A stretch of 64,000 bases of DNA. It comes from Elmis aenea. Its lineage: Eukaryota > Arthropoda > Insecta > Coleoptera > Elmidae. How positions within the stretch are numbered: position 1 is the stretch's first letter; each line of letters begins with the position of its first letter. Below the pieces are notes generated by a model, which was not told the DNA's origin, did no database searches, and worked only from the letters and a program-made list of their open reading frames with translations. The position numbers were made by a program, and so were the translations under genes. Of this stretch, positions 48,401 through 63,600 are shown piece after piece. The stretch spans positions 1-64,000 of the forward strand of contig CANTFG010000301.1 of NCBI GenBank assembly GCA_947652605.1, written 5' to 3'.

Positions 48401-51400
48401 GAGCGACTATTTCGAAACAATTTTAATTATTGATTTGTATATCACAGGAACAGTTTATCCATCGCCTCTTTACATAAATACAATTGTTTTGCATATGTCT
48501 TTCAATGAGCTGGTTTTAATTTTTAATAATTTCCTAAAAATACCGTGCTTTAGTTAATACATATGTTCCTTGAGCGACTATTTCTAAACAATTTTAATTA
48601 TTGATTTGTATATGACAGGAACAAATTATCCATTGCCTCTTTACATGAATACAATTGTTTTGCATATGTCTTTCAATGAGCTGGTTTTAATTTTTAATAA
48701 TTTCCTAAAAATACCGTGCTTTAGTTAATACATATGTTCCTTGAGCGACTATTTCTAAACAATTTTAATTATTGATTTGTATATCACAGGAACAGTTTAT
48801 CCATCGCCTCTTTACATGAATAAAATTGTTTTGCATATGTCTTTCAATGAGCTGGTTTTAATTTTTAATAATTTCCTAAAAATACCGTGCTTTAGTTAAT
48901 ACATATGTTCCTTGAGCGACTATTTCGAAACAATTTTAATTATTGATTTGTATATCACAGGAACAGTTTATCCATCGCCTCTTTACATGAATACAATTGT
49001 TTTGCATATGTCTTTCAATGAGCTGGTTTTAATTTTTAATAATTTCCTAAAAATACCGTGCTTTAGTTAATACATATGTTCCTTGAGCGACTATTTCTGA
49101 ACAATTTTAATTATTGATTTGTATGTCACAGAAACAGTTTATCCATCGCCTCTTTACATGAATACAATTGTTTTGCATATGTCTTTCAATGAGCTGGTTT
49201 TAATTTTTAATAATTTCCTAAAAATACCGTGCTTTAGTTAATACATATGTTCCTTGTGCGACTATTTCGAAACAATTTTAATTATTGATTTGTATATGAC
49301 AGGAACAGTTTATCCATCGCCTCTTTACATGAATACAATTGTTTTGCATATGTCTTTCAATGAGCTGGTTTTAATTTTTAATAATTTCCTAAAAATACCG
49401 TGCTTTAGTTAATACATATGTTCCTTGTGCGACTATTTCTAAACAATTTTAATTATTGATTTGTATATGACAGGAACAGTATATCCATCGCCTCTTTACA
49501 TGAATACAATTGTTTTGCATATGTCTTTCAATGAGCTGGTTTTAATTTTTAATAATTTCCTAAAAATACCGTGCTTTAGTTAATACATATGTTCCTTGAG
49601 CGACTATTTCGAAACAATTTTAATTATTGATTTGTATATCACAGGAACAGTTTATTTATCGCCTCTTTACATGAATACAATTGTTTTGCATATGTCTTTC
49701 AATGAGCTGGTTTTAATTTTTAATAATTTCCTAAAAATACCGTGCTTTAGTTAATACATATGTTCCTTGAGCGACTATTTCGAAACAATTTTAATTATTG
49801 ATTTGTATATCACAGGAACAGTTTATCCATCGCCTCTTTACAGGAATACAATTGTTTTGCATATGTCTTTCAATGAGCTGGTTTTAATTTTTAATAATTT
49901 CCTAAAAATACCGTGCTTTAGTTAATACATATGTTCCTTGAGCGACTATTTCGAAACAATTTTAATTATTGATTTGTATATCACAGGAACAGTTTATTTA
50001 TCGCCTCTTTACATGAATACAATTGTTTTGCATATGTCTTTCAATGAGCTGGTTTTAATTTTTAATAATTTCCTAAAAATACCGTGCTTTAGTTAATACA
50101 TATGTTCCTTAAGCGACTATTTCAAAACAATTTTAATTATTGATTTGTATATCACAGGAACAGTTTATCCATCGCCTCTTTACATGAATACAATTGTTTT
50201 GCATATGTCTTTCAATGAGCTGGTTTTAATTTTTAATAATTTCCTAAAAATACCGTGCTTTAGTTAATACATATGTTCCTTGAGCGACTATTTCGAAACA
50301 ATTTTAATTATTGATTTGTATATCACAGGAACAGTTTATCCATCGCCTCTTTACATGAATACAATTGTTTTGCATATGTCTTTCAATGAGCTGGTTTTAA
50401 TTTTTAATAATTTCCTAAAAATACCGTGCTTTAGTTAATACATATGTTCCTTGAGCGACTATTTCTAAACAATTTTAATTATTGATTTGTATATGACAGG
50501 AACAGTTTATCCATTGCCTCTTTACATGAATACAATTGTTTTGCATATGTCTTTCAATGAGCTGGTTTTAATTTTTAATAATTTCCTAAAAATACCGTGC
50601 TTTAGTTTATACATATGTTCCTTGAGCGACTATTTCTAAACAATTTTAATTATTGATTTGTATATCACAGGAACAGTTTATCCATCGCCTCTTTACAGGA
50701 ATACAATTGTTTTGCATATGTCTTTCAATGAGCTGGTTTTAATTTTTAATAATTTCCTAAAAATACCGTGCTTTAGTTAATACATATGTTCCTTGAGCGA
50801 CTATTTCTCAACAATTTTAATTATTGATTTGTATATCACAGGAACAGTTTATCCATCGCCTCTTTACATGAATACAATTGTTTTGCATATGTCTTTCAAT
50901 GAGCTGGTTTTAATTTTTAATAATTTCCTAAAAATACCGTGCTTTAGTTAATACATATGTTCCTTGAGCGACTATTTCTAAACAATTTTAATTATTGATT
51001 TGTATATGACAGGAACAGTTTATCCATCGCCTCTTTACATGAATACAATTGTTTTGCATATGTCTTTCAATGAGCTGGTTTTAATTTTTAATAATTTCCT
51101 AAAAATACCTTGCATTAGTTAATACATATGTTCCTTGTGCGACTATTTCGAAACAATTTCATTATTGATTTGTATATCACAGGAACAGTTTATCTATCGC
51201 CTCTTTACATGAATACAATTGTTTTGCATATGTCTTTCAATGAGCTGGTTTTAATTTTTAATAATTTCCTAAAAATACCGTGCTTTAGTTAATACATATG
51301 TTCCTTGAGCGACTATTTCTGAACAATTTTAATTATTGATTTGTATATCACAGAAACAGTTTATCCATCGCCTCTTTACAGGAATACAATTGTTTTGCAT

Positions 51401-52878
51401 ATGTCTTTCAATGAGCTGGTTTTAATTTTTAATAATTTCCTAAAAATACCGTGCTTTAGTTAATACATATGTTCCTTGAGCGACTATTTCTGAACAATTT
51501 TAATTATTGATTTGTATATCACAGAAACAGTTTATCCATCGCCTCTTTACATGAATACAATTGTTTTGCATATGTCTTTCAAAGAGCTGGTTTTAATTTT
51601 TACTAATTTCCTAAAAATACCGTGCTTTAGTTAATACATATGTTCCTTGTGCGACTATTTCGAAACAATTTCAATTATTGATTTGTATATGACAGGAACA
51701 GTTTATCCATCGCCTTTTTACATGAATAAAATTGTTTTGCATATGTCTTTCAATGAGCTGGTTTTAATTTTTAATAATTTCCTAAAAATACCGTGCTTTA
51801 GTTAATACATATGTTCCTTGTGCGACTATTTTGAAACAATTTCAATTATTGATCTGTATATGACAGGAACAGTTTATCCATCGCTTCTTTACATGAATAC
51901 AATTGTTTTGCATATGTCTTTCAATGAGCTGGTTTTATTTTTTAATAATTTCCTAAAAATACCGTGCTTTAGTTAATACATATGTTCCTTGAGCGACTAT
52001 TTCTAAACAATTTTAATTATTGATTTGTATATCACAGAAACAGTTTATCCATCGCCTCTTTACATGAATACAATTGTTTTGCATATGTCTTTCAATGAGC
52101 TGGTATTAATTTTTAATAATTTCCTAAAAATACCGTGCTTTAGTTAATACATATGTTCCTTGTGCGACTATTTCGAAACAATTTCAATTATTGATTTGTA
52201 TATGACAGGAACAGTTTATCCATCGCCTCTTTACATGAATACAATTGTTTTGCATATGTCTTTCAATGAGCTGGTTTTAATTTTTAATAATTTCCTAAAA
52301 ATACCGTGCTTTAGTTAATACATATGTTCCTTGAGCGACTATTTCTAAACAATTTTAATTATTGTTTTGTATATCACAGGAACAGTTTATCCATCGCCTC
52401 TTTACAGGAATACATTTGTTTTGCATATGTCTTTCAATGAGCTGGTTTTAATTTTTAATAATTTCCTAAAAATACCGTGCATTAGTTAATACATATGTTC
52501 CTTGAGCGACTATTTCTGAACAATTTTAATTATTGATTTGTATATCACAGGAACAGTTTATCCATCGCCTCTTTACATGAATACAATTGTTTTGCATATG
52601 TCTTTCAATGAGCTGGTTTTAATTTTTAATAATTTCCCAAAAATACCGTGCTTTAGTTAATACATATGTTCCTTGAGCGACTATTTCTAAACAATTTTAA
52701 TTATTGATTTGTATATGACAGGAACAGTTTATCCATCGCCTCTTTACAGGAATACAATTGTTTTGCATATGTCTTTCAATGAGCTGGTTTTAATTTTTAA
52801 TAATTTCCTAAAAATACCGTGCATTAGTTAATACATATGTTCTTTGAGCGACTATTTCTGAACAATTTTAATTATTGA

Positions 52879-54767
52879 TTTGTATGTATATCACAGGAAC
52901 AGTTTATCCATCGCCTCTTTACATGAATACAATTGTTTTGCATATGTCTTTCAATGAGCTGGTTTTAATTTTTAATAATTTCCTAAAAATACCGTGCTTT
53001 AGTTAATACATATGTTCCTTGTGCGACTATTTCGAAACAATTTCAATTATTGATTTGTATATGACAAGAACAGTTTATTTATCGCCTCTTTACATGAATA
53101 CAATTGTTTTGCATATGTCTTTCAATGAGCTGGTTTTAATTTTTAATAATTTCCTAAAAATACCGTGCATTAGTTAATACATATGTTCCTTGTGCGACTA
53201 TTTCGAAACAATTTTAATTATTGATTTGTATATCACAGGAACAGTTTATCTATCGCCTCTTTACATGAATACAATTGTTTTGCATATGTCTTTCAATGAG
53301 CTGGTTTTAATTTTTAATAATTTCCTAAAAATACCGTGCATTAGTTAATACATATGTTCCTTGAGCGACTATTTCGAAACAATTTTAATTATTGATTTGT
53401 ATATCACAGGAACAGTTTATCCATCGCCTCTTTACATGAATACAATTGTTTTGCATATGTCTTTCAATGAGCTGGTTTTAATTTTTAATAATTTTCTAAA
53501 AATACCGTGCTTTAGTTAATACATATGTTCCTTGAGCGACTATTTCTAAACAATTTTAATTATTGATTTGTATATGACAGGAACAGTATATCCATCGCCT
53601 CTTTACATGAATACAATTGTTTTGCATATGTCTTTCAATGAGCTGGTTTTAATTTTTAATAATTTCCTAAAAATACCGTGCTTTAGTTAAGTTTAGTTAA
53701 GTTCCTTGAGCGACTATTTCGAAACAATTTTAATTATTGATTTGTATATCACAGGAACAGTTTATCCATCGCCTCTTTACATGAATACAATTGTTTTGCA
53801 TATGTCTTTCAATGAGCTGGTTTTAATTTTTAATAATTTCCTAAAAATACCGTGCTTTAGTTAATACATATGTTCCTTGAGCGACTATTTCTAAACAATT
53901 TTAATTATTGATTTGTATATGACAGGAACAGTTTATCCATTGCCTCTTTACATGAATACAATTGTTTTGCATATGTCTTTCAATGAGCTGGTTTTAATTT
54001 TTAATAATTTCCTAAAAATACCGTGCTTTAGTTAATACATATGTTCCTTGAGCGACTATTTCTAAACAATTTTAATTATTGATTTGTATATCACAGGAAC
54101 AGTTTATCCATCGCCTCTTTACATGAATACAATTGTTTTGCATATGTCTTTCAATGAGCTGGTTTTAATTTTTAATAATTTCCTAAAAATACCGTGCTTT
54201 AGTTAATACATATGTTCCTTGAGCGACTATTTCTGAACAATTTTAATTATTGATTTGTATGTCACAGAAACAGTTTATCCATCGCCTCTTTACATGAATA
54301 CAATTGTTTTGCATATGTCTTTCAATGAGCTGGTATTAATTTTTAATAATTTTCTAAAAATACCGTGCTTTAGTTAATACATATGTTCCTTGAGCGACTA
54401 TTTCTAAACAATTTTAATTATTGATTTGTATATCACAGGAACAGTTTATCCATCGCCTCTTTACAGGAATACAATTGTTTTGCATATGTCTTTCAATGAG
54501 CTGGTTTTAATTTTTAATAATTTCCTAAAAATACCGTGCTTTAGTTAATACATATGTTCCTTGAGCGACTATTTCTAAACAATTTTAATTATTGATTTGT
54601 ATATCACAGGAACAGTTTATCCATCGCCTCTTTACAGGAATACAATTGTTTTGCATATGTCTTTCAATGAGCTGGTTTTAATTTTTAATAATTTCCTAAA
54701 AATACCGTGCATTAGTTAATACATATGTTCTTTGAGCGACTATTTCTGAACAATTTTAATTATTGAT
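52879..54767 (+). repeat. 2,918-bp higher-order unit, copy A
   Basis: The span between two 175-bp monomers (TTTGTATGTATATC at 52879 and 54767) is 1,888 bp, or 11 monomers plus 7 bp. It contains the TTTAGTTAAG duplication at 53686. The same 1,888-bp span with the same markers lies at 55797-57685, exactly 2,918 bp downstream. The repeating unit is therefore 17 monomers plus 11 bp of small insertions. Confidence 0.87.
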
Positions 54768-55796
54768 TTGTATGTATATCACAGGAACAGTTTATCCATC
54801 GCCTCTTTACATGAATACAATTGTTTTGCATATGTCTTTCAATGAGCTGGTTTTAATTTTTAATAATTTCCTAAAAATACCGTGCTTTAGTTAATACATA
54901 TGTTCCTTGTGCGACTATTTCGAAACAATTTCAATTATTGATTTGTATATCACAGGAACAGTTTATCCATCGCCTCTTTACATGAATACAATTGTTTTGC
55001 ATATGTCTTTCAATGAGCTGGTTTTAATTTTTAATAATTTCCTAAAAATACCGTGCTTTAGTTAATACATATGTTCCTTGAGCGACTATTTCTAAACAAT
55101 TTTAATTATTGATTTGTATATGACAGGAACAGTATATCCATCGCCTCTTTACATGAATACAATTGTTTTGCATATGTCTTTCAATGAGCTGGTTTTAATT
55201 TTTAATAATTTCCTAAAAATACCGTGCTTTAGTTAATACATATGTTCCTTGAGCGACTATTTCGAAACAATTTTAATTATTGATTTGTATATCACAGGAA
55301 CAGTTTATTTATCGCCTCTTTACATGAATACAATTGTTTTGCATATGTCTTTCAATGAGCTGGTTTTAATTTTTAATAATTTCCTAAAAATACCGTGCTT
55401 TAGTTAATACATATGTTTCTTGTGCGATTATTTCGAAACAATTTCAATTATTGATTTGTATATGACAGGAACAGTTTATCCATCGCCTCTTTACATGAAT
55501 ACAATTGTTTTGCATATGTCTTTCAATGAGCTGGTTTTAATTTTTAATAATTTCCCAAAAATACCGTGCTTTAGTTAATACATATGTTCCTTGAGCGACT
55601 ATTTCTAAACAATTTTAATTATTGATTTGTATATGACAGGAACAGTTTATCCATCGCCTCTTTACAGGAATACAATTGTTTTGCATATGTCTTTCAATGA
55701 GCTGGTTTTAATTTTTAATAATTTCCTAAAAATACCGTGCATTAGTTAATACATATGTTCTTTGAGCGACTATTTCTGAACAATTTTAATTATTGA

Positions 55797-57685
55797 TTTG
55801 TATGTATATCACAGGAACAGTTTATCCATCGCCTCTTTACATGAATACAATTGTTTTGCATATGTCTTTCAATGAGCTGGTTTTAATTTTTAATAATTTC
55901 CTAAAAATACCGTGCTTTAGTTAATACATATGTTCCTTGTGCGACTATTTCGAAACAATTTCAATTATTGATTTGTATATGACAAGAACAGTTTATTTAT
56001 CGCCTCTTTACATGAATACAATTGTTTTGCATATGTCTTTCAATGAGCTGGTTTTAATTTTTAATAATTTCCTAAAAATACCGTGCATTAGTTAATACAT
56101 ATGTTCCTTGTGCGACTATTTCGAAACAATTTTAATTATTGATTTGTATATCACAGGAACAGTTTATCTATCGCCTCTTTACATGAATACAATTGTTTTG
56201 CATATGTCTTTCAATGAGCTGGTTTTAATTTTTAATAATTTCCTAAAAATACCGTGCATTAGTTAATACATATGTTCCTTGAGCGACTATTTCGAAACAA
56301 TTTTAATTATTGATTTGTATATCACAGGAACAGTTTATCCATCGCCTCTTTACATGAATACAATTGTTTTGCATATGTCTTTCAATGAGCTGGTTTTAAT
56401 TTTTAATAATTTTCTAAAAATACCGTGCTTTAGTTAATACATATGTTCCTTGAGCGACTATTTCTAAACAATTTTAATTATTGATTTGTATATGACAGGA
56501 ACAGTATATCCATCGCCTCTTTACATGAATACAATTGTTTTGCATATGTCTTTCAATGAGCTGGTTTTAATTTTTAATAATTTCCTAAAAATACCGTGCT
56601 TTAGTTAAGTTTAGTTAAGTTCCTTGAGCGACTATTTCGAAACAATTTTAATTATTGATTTGTATATCACAGGAACAGTTTATCCATCGCCTCTTTACAT
56701 GAATACAATTGTTTTGCATATGTCTTTCAATGAGCTGGTTTTAATTTTTAATAATTTCCTAAAAATACCGTGCTTTAGTTAATACATATGTTCCTTGAGC
56801 GACTATTTCTAAACAATTTTAATTATTGATTTGTATATGACAGGAACAGTTTATCCATTGCCTCTTTACATGAATACAATTGTTTTGCATATGTCTTTCA
56901 ATGAGCTGGTTTTAATTTTTAATAATTTCCTAAAAATACCGTGCTTTAGTTAATACATATGTTCCTTGAGCGACTATTTCTAAACAATTTTAATTATTGA
57001 TTTGTATATCACAGGAACAGTTTATCCATCGCCTCTTTACATGAATACAATTGTTTTGCATATGTCTTTCAATGAGCTGGTTTTAATTTTTAATAATTTC
57101 CTAAAAATACCGTGCTTTAGTTAATACATATGTTCCTTGAGCGACTATTTCTGAACAATTTTAATTATTGATTTGTATGTCACAGAAACAGTTTATCCAT
57201 CGCCTCTTTACATGAATACAATTGTTTTGCATATGTCTTTCAATGAGCTGGTATTAATTTTTAATAATTTTCTAAAAATACCGTGCTTTAGTTAATACAT
57301 ATGTTCCTTGAGCGACTATTTCTAAACAATTTTAATTATTGATTTGTATATCACAGGAACAGTTTATCCATCGCCTCTTTACAGGAATACAATTGTTTTG
57401 CATATGTCTTTCAATGAGCTGGTTTTAATTTTTAATAATTTCCTAAAAATACCGTGCTTTAGTTAATACATATGTTCCTTGAGCGACTATTTCTAAACAA
57501 TTTTAATTATTGATTTGTATATCACAGGAACAGTTTATCCATCGCCTCTTTACAGGAATACAATTGTTTTGCATATGTCTTTCAATGAGCTGGTTTTAAT
57601 TTTTAATAATTTCCTAAAAATACCGTGCATTAGTTAATACATATGTTCTTTGAGCGACTATTTCTGAACAATTTTAATTATTGAT
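55797..57685 (+). repeat. 2,918-bp higher-order unit, copy B
   Basis: Partner of 52879-54767. The TTTAGTTAAG-duplication monomer sits at 56604, 2,918 bp from 53686. Variants GACAAGAACAGTTTATTTATCG, TTATCTATCG, AATTTTCTAAAA and TTATCCATTG occur in the same order in both units. Confidence 0.87.
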
Positions 57686-60600
57686 TTGTATGTATATCAC
57701 AGGAACAGTTTATCCATCGCCTCTTTACATGAATACAATTGTTTTGCATATGTCTTTCAATGAGCTGGTTTTAATTTTTAATAATTTCCTAAAAATACCG
57801 TGCTTTAGTTAATACATATGTTCCTTGTGCGACTATTTCGAAACAATTTCAATTATTGATTTGTATATCACAGGAACAGTTTATCCATCGCCTCTTTACA
57901 TGAATACAATTGTTTTGCATATGTCTTTCAATGAGCTGGTTTTAATTTTTAATAATTTCCTAAAAATACCGTGCTTTAGTTAATACATATGTTCCTTGAG
58001 CGACTATTTCTAAACAATTTTAATTATTGATTTGTATATGACAGGAACAGTATATCCATCGCCTCTTTACATGAATACAATTGTTTTGCATATGTCTTTC
58101 AATGAGCTGGTTTTAATTTTTAATAATTTCCTAAAAATACCGTGCTTTAGTTAATACATATGTTCCTTGAGCGACTATTTCGAAACAATTTTAATTATTG
58201 ATTTGTATATCACAGGAACAGTTTATTTATCGCCTCTTTACATGAATACAATTGTTTTGCATATGTCTTTCAATGAGCTGGTTTTAATTTTTAATAATTT
58301 CCTAAAAATACCGTGCTTTAGTTAATACATATGTTTCTTGTGCGATTATTTCTAAACAATTTTAATTATTGATTTGTATATGACAGGAACAGTTTATCCA
58401 TCGCCTCTTTACATGAATACAATTGTTTTGCATATGTCTTTCAATGAGCTGGTTTTAATTTTTAATAATTTCCTAAAAATACCGTGCTTTAGTTAATACA
58501 TATGTTCCTTGTGCGACTATTTCGAAACAATTTCAATTATTGATTTGTATATGACAGGAACAGTTTTTCCATCGCCTCTTTACATGAATACAATTGTTTT
58601 GCATATGTCTTTCAATGAGCTGGTTTTAATTTTTAATAATTTCCTAAAAATACCGTGCTTTAGTTAATACATATGTTCCTTGAGCGACTATTTCGAAACA
58701 ATTTTAATTATTGATTTGTATATGACAGGAATAGTATATCCATCGCCTCTTTACATGAATACAATTGTTTTGCATATGTCTTTCAATGAGCTGGTTTTAA
58801 TTTTTAATAATTTCCTAAAATACCGTGCTTTAGTTAATACATATGTTCCTTGTGCGACTATTTCGAAACAATTTTAATTATTGATTTGTATATCACAGGA
58901 ACAGTTTATTTATCGCCTCTTTACATGAATACAATTGTTTTGCATATGTCTTTCAATGAGCTGGTTTTAATTTTTAATAATTTCCTAAAAATACCGTGCT
59001 TTAGTTAATACATATGTTCCTTGAGCGACTATTTCGAAACAATTTTAATTATTGATTTGTATATCACAGGAACAGTTTATCCATCGCCTCTTTACATGAA
59101 TACAATTGTTTTGCATATGTCTTTCAATGAGCTGGTTTTAATTTTTAATAATTTCCTAAAAATACCGTGCATTAGTTAATACATATGTTCCTTGTGCGAC
59201 TATTTCGAAACAATTTCAATTATTGATTTGTATATCACAGGAACAGTTTATCTATCGCCTCTTTACATGAATACAATTGTTTTGCATATGTCTTTCAATG
59301 AGCTGGTTTTAATTTTTAATAATTTCCTAAAAATACCGTGCATTAGTTAATACATATGTTCCTTGAGCGACTATTTCGAAACAATTTTAATTATTGATTT
59401 GTATATCACAGGAACAGTTTATCCATCGCCTCTTTACATGAATACAATTGTTTTGCATATGTCTTTCAATGAGCTGGTTTTAATTTTTAATAATTTCCTA
59501 AAAATACCGTGCTTTAGTTAATACATATGTTCCTTGAGCGACTATTTCTAAACAATTTTAATTATTGATTTGTATATGACAGGAACAGTATATCCATCGC
59601 CTCTTTACATGAATACAATTGTTTTGCATATGTCTTTCAATGAGCTGGTTTTATGTTTTAATAATTTCCCAAAAATACCGTGCTTTAGTTAATACATATG
59701 TTCCTTGAGCGACTATTTCTAAACAATTTTAATTATTGATTTGTATATGACAGGAACAGTTTATCCATCGCCTCTTTACAGGAATACAATTGTTTTGCAT
59801 ATGTCTTTCAATGAGCTGGTTTTAATTTTTAATAATTTCCTAAAAATACCGTGCCCTAGTTAATACATATGTTCTTTGAGCGACTATTTCTGAACAATTT
59901 TAATTATTGATTTGTATGTATATCACAGGAACAGTTTATCCATCGCCTCTTTACATGAATACAATTGTTTTGCATATGTCTTTCAATGAGCTGGTTTTAA
60001 TTTTTAATAATTTCCTAAAAATACCGTCCTTTAGTTAATACATATGTTCCTTGAGCGACTATTTCGAAACAATTTTAATTATTGATTTGTATATCACAGG
60101 AACAGTTTATTTATCGCCTCTTTACATGAATACAATTGTTTTGCATATGTCTTTCAATGAGCTGGTTTTAATTTTTAATAATTTCCTAAAAATACCGTGC
60201 TTTAGTTAATACATATGTTCCTTGTGCGACTATTTCGAAACAATTTTAATTATTGATTTGTATATGACAGGAACAGTTTATCCATCGCCTCTTTACATGA
60301 ATACAATTGTTTTGCATATGTCTTTCAATGAGCTGGTTTTAATTTTTAATAATTTCCTAAAAATACCGTGCATTAGTTAATACATATGTTCCTTGTGCGA
60401 CTATTTCGAAACAATTTTAATTATTGATTTGTATATCACAGGAACAGTTTATCTATCGCCTCTTTACATGAATACAATTGTTTTGCATATGTCTTTCAAT
60501 GAGCTGGTTTTAATTTTTAATAATTTCCTAAAAATACCGTGCATTAGTTAATACATATGTTCCTTGAGCGACTATTTCGAAACAATTTTAATTATTGATT

Positions 60601-63600
60601 TGTATATCACAGGAACAGTTTATCCATCGCCTCTTTACATGAATACAATTGTTTTGCATATGTCTTTCAATGAGCTGGTTTTAATTTTTAATAATTTCCT
60701 AAAAATACCGTGCTTTAGTTAATACATATGTTCCTTGAGCGACTATTTCGAAACAATTTTAATTATTGATTTGTATATGACAGGAACAGTATATCCATCG
60801 CCTCTTTACATGAATACAATTGTTTTGCATATGTCTTTCAATGAGCTGGTTTTAATTTTTAATAATTTCCTAAAAATACCGTGCTTTAGTTAATACATAT
60901 GTTCCTTGAGCGACTATTTCTAAACAATTTTAATTATTGATTTGTATATCACAGGAACAGTTTATTTATCGCCTCTTTACATGAATACAATTGTTTTGCA
61001 TATGTCTTTCAATGAGCTGGTTTTAATTTTTAATAATTTCCTAAAAATACCGTGCTTTAGTTAAGTTTAGTTAAGTTCCTTGAGCGACTATTTCGAAACA
61101 ATTTTAATTATTGATTTGTATATCACAGGAACAGTTTATCCATCGCCTCTTTACATGAATACAATTGTTTTGCATATGTCTTTCAATGAGCTGGTTTTAA
61201 TTTTTAATAATTTCCTAAAAATACCGTGCTTTAGTTAATACATATGTTCCTTGAGCGACTATTTCTAAACAATTTTAATTATTGATTTGTATATGACAGG
61301 AACAGTTTATCCATTGCCTCTTTACATGAATACAATTGTTTTGCATATGTCTTTCAATGAGCTGGTTTTAATTTTTAATAATTTCCTAAAAATACCGTGC
61401 TTTAGTTAATACATATGTTCCTTGAGCGACTATTTCGAAACAATTTTAATTATTGATTTGTATATCACAGGAACAGTTTATCCATCGCCTCTTTACATGA
61501 ATACAATTGTTTTGCATATGTCTTTCTATGAGCTGGTTTTAATTTTTAATAATTTCCTAAAAATACCGTGCTTTAGTTAATACATATGTTCCTTGAGCGA
61601 CTATTTCTGAACAATTTTAATTATTGATTTGTATGTCACAGAAACAGTTTATCCATCGCCTCTTTACATGAATACAATTGTTTTGCATATGTCTTTCAAT
61701 GAGCTGGTATTAATTTTTAATAATTTCCTAAAAATACCGTGCTTTAGTTAATACATATGTTCCTTGAGCGACTATTTCTAAACAATTTTAATTATTGATT
61801 TGTATATCACAGGAACAGTTTATCCATCGCCTCTTTACAGGAATACAATTGTTTTGCATATGTCTTTCAATGAGCTGGTTTTAATTTTTAATAATTTCCT
61901 AAAAATACCGTGCTTTAGTTAATACATATGTTCCTTGAGCGACTATTTCTAAACAATTTTAATTATTGATTTGTATATCACAGGAACAGTTTATCCATCG
62001 CCTCTTTACAGGAATACAATTGTTTTGCATATGTCTTTCAATGAGCTGGTTTTAATTTTTAATAATTTCCTAAAAATACCGTGCATTAGTTAATACATAT
62101 GTTCTTAGAGCGACTATTTCTAAACAATTTTAATTATTGATTTGTATATCACAGGAACAGTTTATCCATCGCCTCTTTACATGAATACAATTGTTTTGCA
62201 TATGTCTTTCAATGAGCTGGTTTTAATTTTTAATAATTTCCTAAAAATACCGTGCTTTAGTTAATACATATGTTCCTTGTGCGACTATTTCGAAACAATT
62301 TCAATTATTGATTTGTATATGACAGGAACAGTTTATCCATCGCTTCTTTACATGAATACAATTGTTTTGCATATGTCTTTCAATGAGCTGGTTTTAATTT
62401 TTAATAATTTCCTAAAAATACCGTGCTTTAGTTAATACATATGTTCCTTGAGCGACTATTTCTAAACAATTTTAATTATTGATTTGTATATGACAGGAAC
62501 AGTATATCCATCGCCTCTTTACATGAATACAATTGTTTTGCATATGTCTTTCAATGAGCTGGTTTTAATTTTTAATAATTTCCTAAAAATACCGTGCTTT
62601 AGTTAATACATATGTTCCTTGAGCGACTATTTCGAAACAATTTTAATTATTGATTTGTATATCACAGGAACAGTTTATTTATCGCCTCTTTACATGAATA
62701 CAATTGTTTTGCATATGTCTTTCAATGAGCTGGTTTTAATTTTTAATAATTTCTTAAAAATACCGTGCTTTAGTTAATACATATGTTCCTTGTGCGACTA
62801 TTTCGAAACAATTTCAATTATTGATTTGTATATGACAGGAACAGTTTATCCATCGCCTCTTTACATGACAATTGTTTTGCATATGTCTTTCAATGAGCTG
62901 GTTTTAATTTTTAATAATTTCCTAAAAATACCGTGCTTTAGTTAATACATATGTTCCTTGTGCGACTATTTCGAAACAATTTCAATTATTGATTTGTATA
63001 TGACAGGAACAGTTTATCCATCGCCTCTTTACATGAATACAATTGTTTTGCATATGTCTTTCAATGAGCTGGTTTTAATTTTTAATAATTTCCTAAAAAT
63101 ACCGTGCTTTAGTTAATACATATGTTCCTTGAGCGACTATTTCTAAACAATTTTAATTATTGATTTGTATATGACAGGAATAGTATATCCATCGCCTCTT
63201 TACATGAATACAATTGTTTTTTATATGTCTTTCAATGAGCTGGTTTTAATTTTTAATAATTTCCTAAAAATACCGTGCTTTAGTTAATACATATGTTCCT
63301 TGTGCGACTATTTCTAAACAATTTTAATTATTGATTTGTATATCACAGGAACAGTTTATTTATCGCCTCTTTACATGAATACAATTGTTTTGCATGTCTT
63401 TCAATGAGCTGGTTTTAATTTTTAATAATTTCCTAAAAATACCGTGCTTTAGTTAATACATATGTTCCTTGAGCGACTATTTCGAAACAATTTTAATTAT
63501 TGATTTGTATATCACAGGAACAGTTTATCCATTGCCTCTTTACATGAATACAATTGTTTTGCATATGTCTTTCAATGAGCTGGTTTTAATTTTTAATAAT

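Noticed and set aside
58680..58877. 65-codon forward ORF
   Set aside because: Satellite again. A 1-bp deletion near 58820 shifts the frame past the usual stop.
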